From JAHHUA01 sp036635475 (GTDB lineage: Bacteria; Bacillota; Clostridia; Oscillospirales; Ruminococcaceae): DNA of 8,589 nucleotides. The position numbers and the translations under genes were made by a program. The notes under the pieces are model-generated. The model had not been told where the DNA came from, searched no databases, and saw only the letters and a list, made by a program, of their open reading frames with translations. Shown here piece by piece: positions 8,209-8,589 of this stretch (position 1 is its first letter; each line of letters opens with the position of its first letter). Location of the stretch: the NCBI GenBank assembly GCA_036635475.1, contig JAVWQH010000052.1, positions 1 through 8,589 of the forward strand. Reading direction: 5' to 3'.

Positions 8209-8220
8209 CTATAATTATAG
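8209..8220. repeat. 12-bp perfect palindrome at the -10/start site, candidate operator
   Basis: CTATAATTATAG equals its own reverse complement. It overlaps the -10 region and the expected transcription start and shares the CTATA/TATAG half-site with the larger inverted repeat; the two centres lie 27 bp apart. This spacing suits paired operators, but AT-rich promoters form such palindromes by chance more easily than other DNA. Confidence 0.45.
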
Positions 8221-8247
8221 AATATCACAAAAATATAGCATTGTCTA
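8219..8247 (-). promoter_or_regulatory. Probable sigma-70/sigma-A promoter of the operon
   Basis: On the minus strand TAGACA (8247-8242, five of six matches to TTGACA) is followed by a 17-base spacer and TATTCT (8224-8219), preceded by TGA as an extended -10. A perfect TATAAT also occurs at 8219-8214, but its spacing from TAGACA would be 22 bases, which is too long. Either choice starts transcription just ahead of the regulator gene. I see no other convincing promoter inside the tightly packed operon. Confidence 0.6.
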
Positions 8248-8253
8248 TATTTT
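8230..8253. repeat. 24-bp inverted repeat over the -35 region, candidate operator
   Basis: Perfect 9-bp arms AAAATATAG and CTATATTTT separated by six bases (CATTGT on the plus strand). It covers the -35 hexamer. A dimeric helix-turn-helix protein bound here would block RNA polymerase, so it is a candidate operator for the 74-aa regulator. The role is inferred from position and symmetry. Confidence 0.55.
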
Positions 8254-8464
8254 GCCGCATTGTGTCGAATTAAAAAACTCTTACATATTAACATAAACGT
8301 GAAAAAATAGCTTTTATTCGTTCTATAAATCTATCATTTAGCACTTAACCATACTTTTTGCGTTAATTTATTACAAACAAAAGCATCTACCTTGAGTGAC
8401 GGGATGGATTTCTTACCTGCCACAACCAAAATGCCAGCAGTTGATTGCGATAATTTTGCAGAAC
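8254..8464. other. AT-rich stretch with no recognised gene
   Basis: Between the promoter and the inverted repeat at 8465 I find no coding sequence with a convincing start and ribosome site, no tRNA-like fold and no tandem repeats. It probably separates the operon from the neighbouring gene on the right. Confidence 0.5.
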
Positions 8465-8508
8465 AAAAATCAATGGCACTCCAAAAAACTGAAATACCAT
8501 TGATTTTT
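8465..8508 (-). terminator. Perfect 12-bp inverted repeat, possible (bidirectional) terminator
   Basis: Arms AAAAATCAATGG and CCATTGATTTTT are perfectly complementary around a 20-base loop. The transcript would end in a run of five U on either strand. On the minus strand it begins 22 bases after the TGA at 8531, as expected for a terminator of a gene coming from the right. The stem is AT-rich and the loop is long, so termination would be weak; a mobile-element end or protein site is also possible. Confidence 0.4.
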
Positions 8509-8530
8509 CCATATTATGTTTGCTGTGTGG

Positions 8531-8589
8531 TCACTTCATACTCCTATGAACAAGACCATTGTGCTTGGAAGGTAGAATTTTTACCCGTA
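8531..8589 (-). CDS. Possible 3' end of a gene entering from the right (18 codons)
   Basis: One minus-strand frame is open from the window edge to TGA at 8531-8533 and would encode a basic tail ending VHRSMK. The stop is followed by the inverted repeat at 8465-8508, which fits a gene end plus terminator. Eighteen codons are too few to identify a family, and the opposite strand is also open here, so this is tentative. Confidence 0.25.
   Translation of the reverse strand, partial: RVKILPSKHNGLVHRSMK

Noticed and set aside
8214..8219. Perfect TATAAT as the -10 box
   Set aside because: No acceptable -35 lies 16-19 bases upstream; TAGACA is 22 bases away. TATTCT with TG extension and a 17-base spacer fits better, although both may contribute.
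8196..8294. 33-residue N-terminal extension of the helix-turn-helix regulator
   Set aside because: It would place the promoter elements and palindromes inside coding sequence, is not domain-like, and the ATG at 8195 has a well-spaced ribosome site.
8301..8319. Imperfect palindrome around AGCT
   Set aside because: Mismatches within short AT-only arms; expected by chance in this base composition.
8404..8589. Plus-strand frame of 62 codons running off the window end
   Set aside because: Only a weak GAG precedes the ATG, the peptide is rich in Cys and Tyr with no recognised motif, and it contains the terminator-like repeat; kept only as an uncertainty.
1..8589. CRISPR array, tRNA, rRNA or insertion sequence
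   Set aside because: I saw no regularly spaced repeats, cloverleaf-like segments, ribosomal RNA signatures or transposase motifs on either strand.

Overview
The window is a slice of a low-GC genome, roughly 40% G+C by eye. It has strong AGGAGG-type ribosome binding sites and AT-rich codon use. This suggests a Firmicute such as a clostridial or related anaerobe, but nothing in the window fixes the species. Everything recognisable runs on the minus strand, so the biological order is right to left.

Layout in transcription order. Positions 8589-8254 hold an end region with no confident gene, apart from a perfect 12-bp inverted repeat (8465-8508) that may be a terminator for a gene entering from the right. 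Positions 8253-8196 hold a compact promoter with two palindromes. Six genes then follow without a gap: a 74-aa Cro/C1-type helix-turn-helix regulator (8195-7971), a GHKL ATPase of the MORC/paraMORC type (7978-6482), a 936-aa Z1-domain ATPase/helicase-like protein (6489-3679), a PD-(D/E)XK (DUF4420-type) nuclease candidate (3695-2676), an AIPR-family protein (2689-941), and a C5-cytosine DNA methyltransferase (944 to beyond position 1, cut by the window edge). Every junction overlaps by 4 to 17 bases, so the genes are very probably one co-transcribed and translationally coupled unit.

Taken together this is a multi-gene restriction-modification-like phage defence operon. The methyltransferase would mark host DNA. 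The GHKL ATPase and the Z1 ATPase are two different nucleotide-driven machines that could sense, clamp or remodel unmodified DNA. The PD-(D/E)XK protein, possibly helped by the AIPR protein, would cut. The small regulator probably controls the operon, like the C proteins of classical restriction-modification systems. Association of prokaryotic MORC-like GHKL ATPases with methylases, helicases and nucleases has been described from comparative genomics (Iyer, Abhiman and Aravind), so the general type is not new. To my knowledge the mechanism of this Z1/DUF4420/AIPR combination is not established. The points most worth following are the large insertion in the methyltransferase, the promoter palindromes, the methylase-last gene order and the division of labour between two ATPases and two candidate nucleases.
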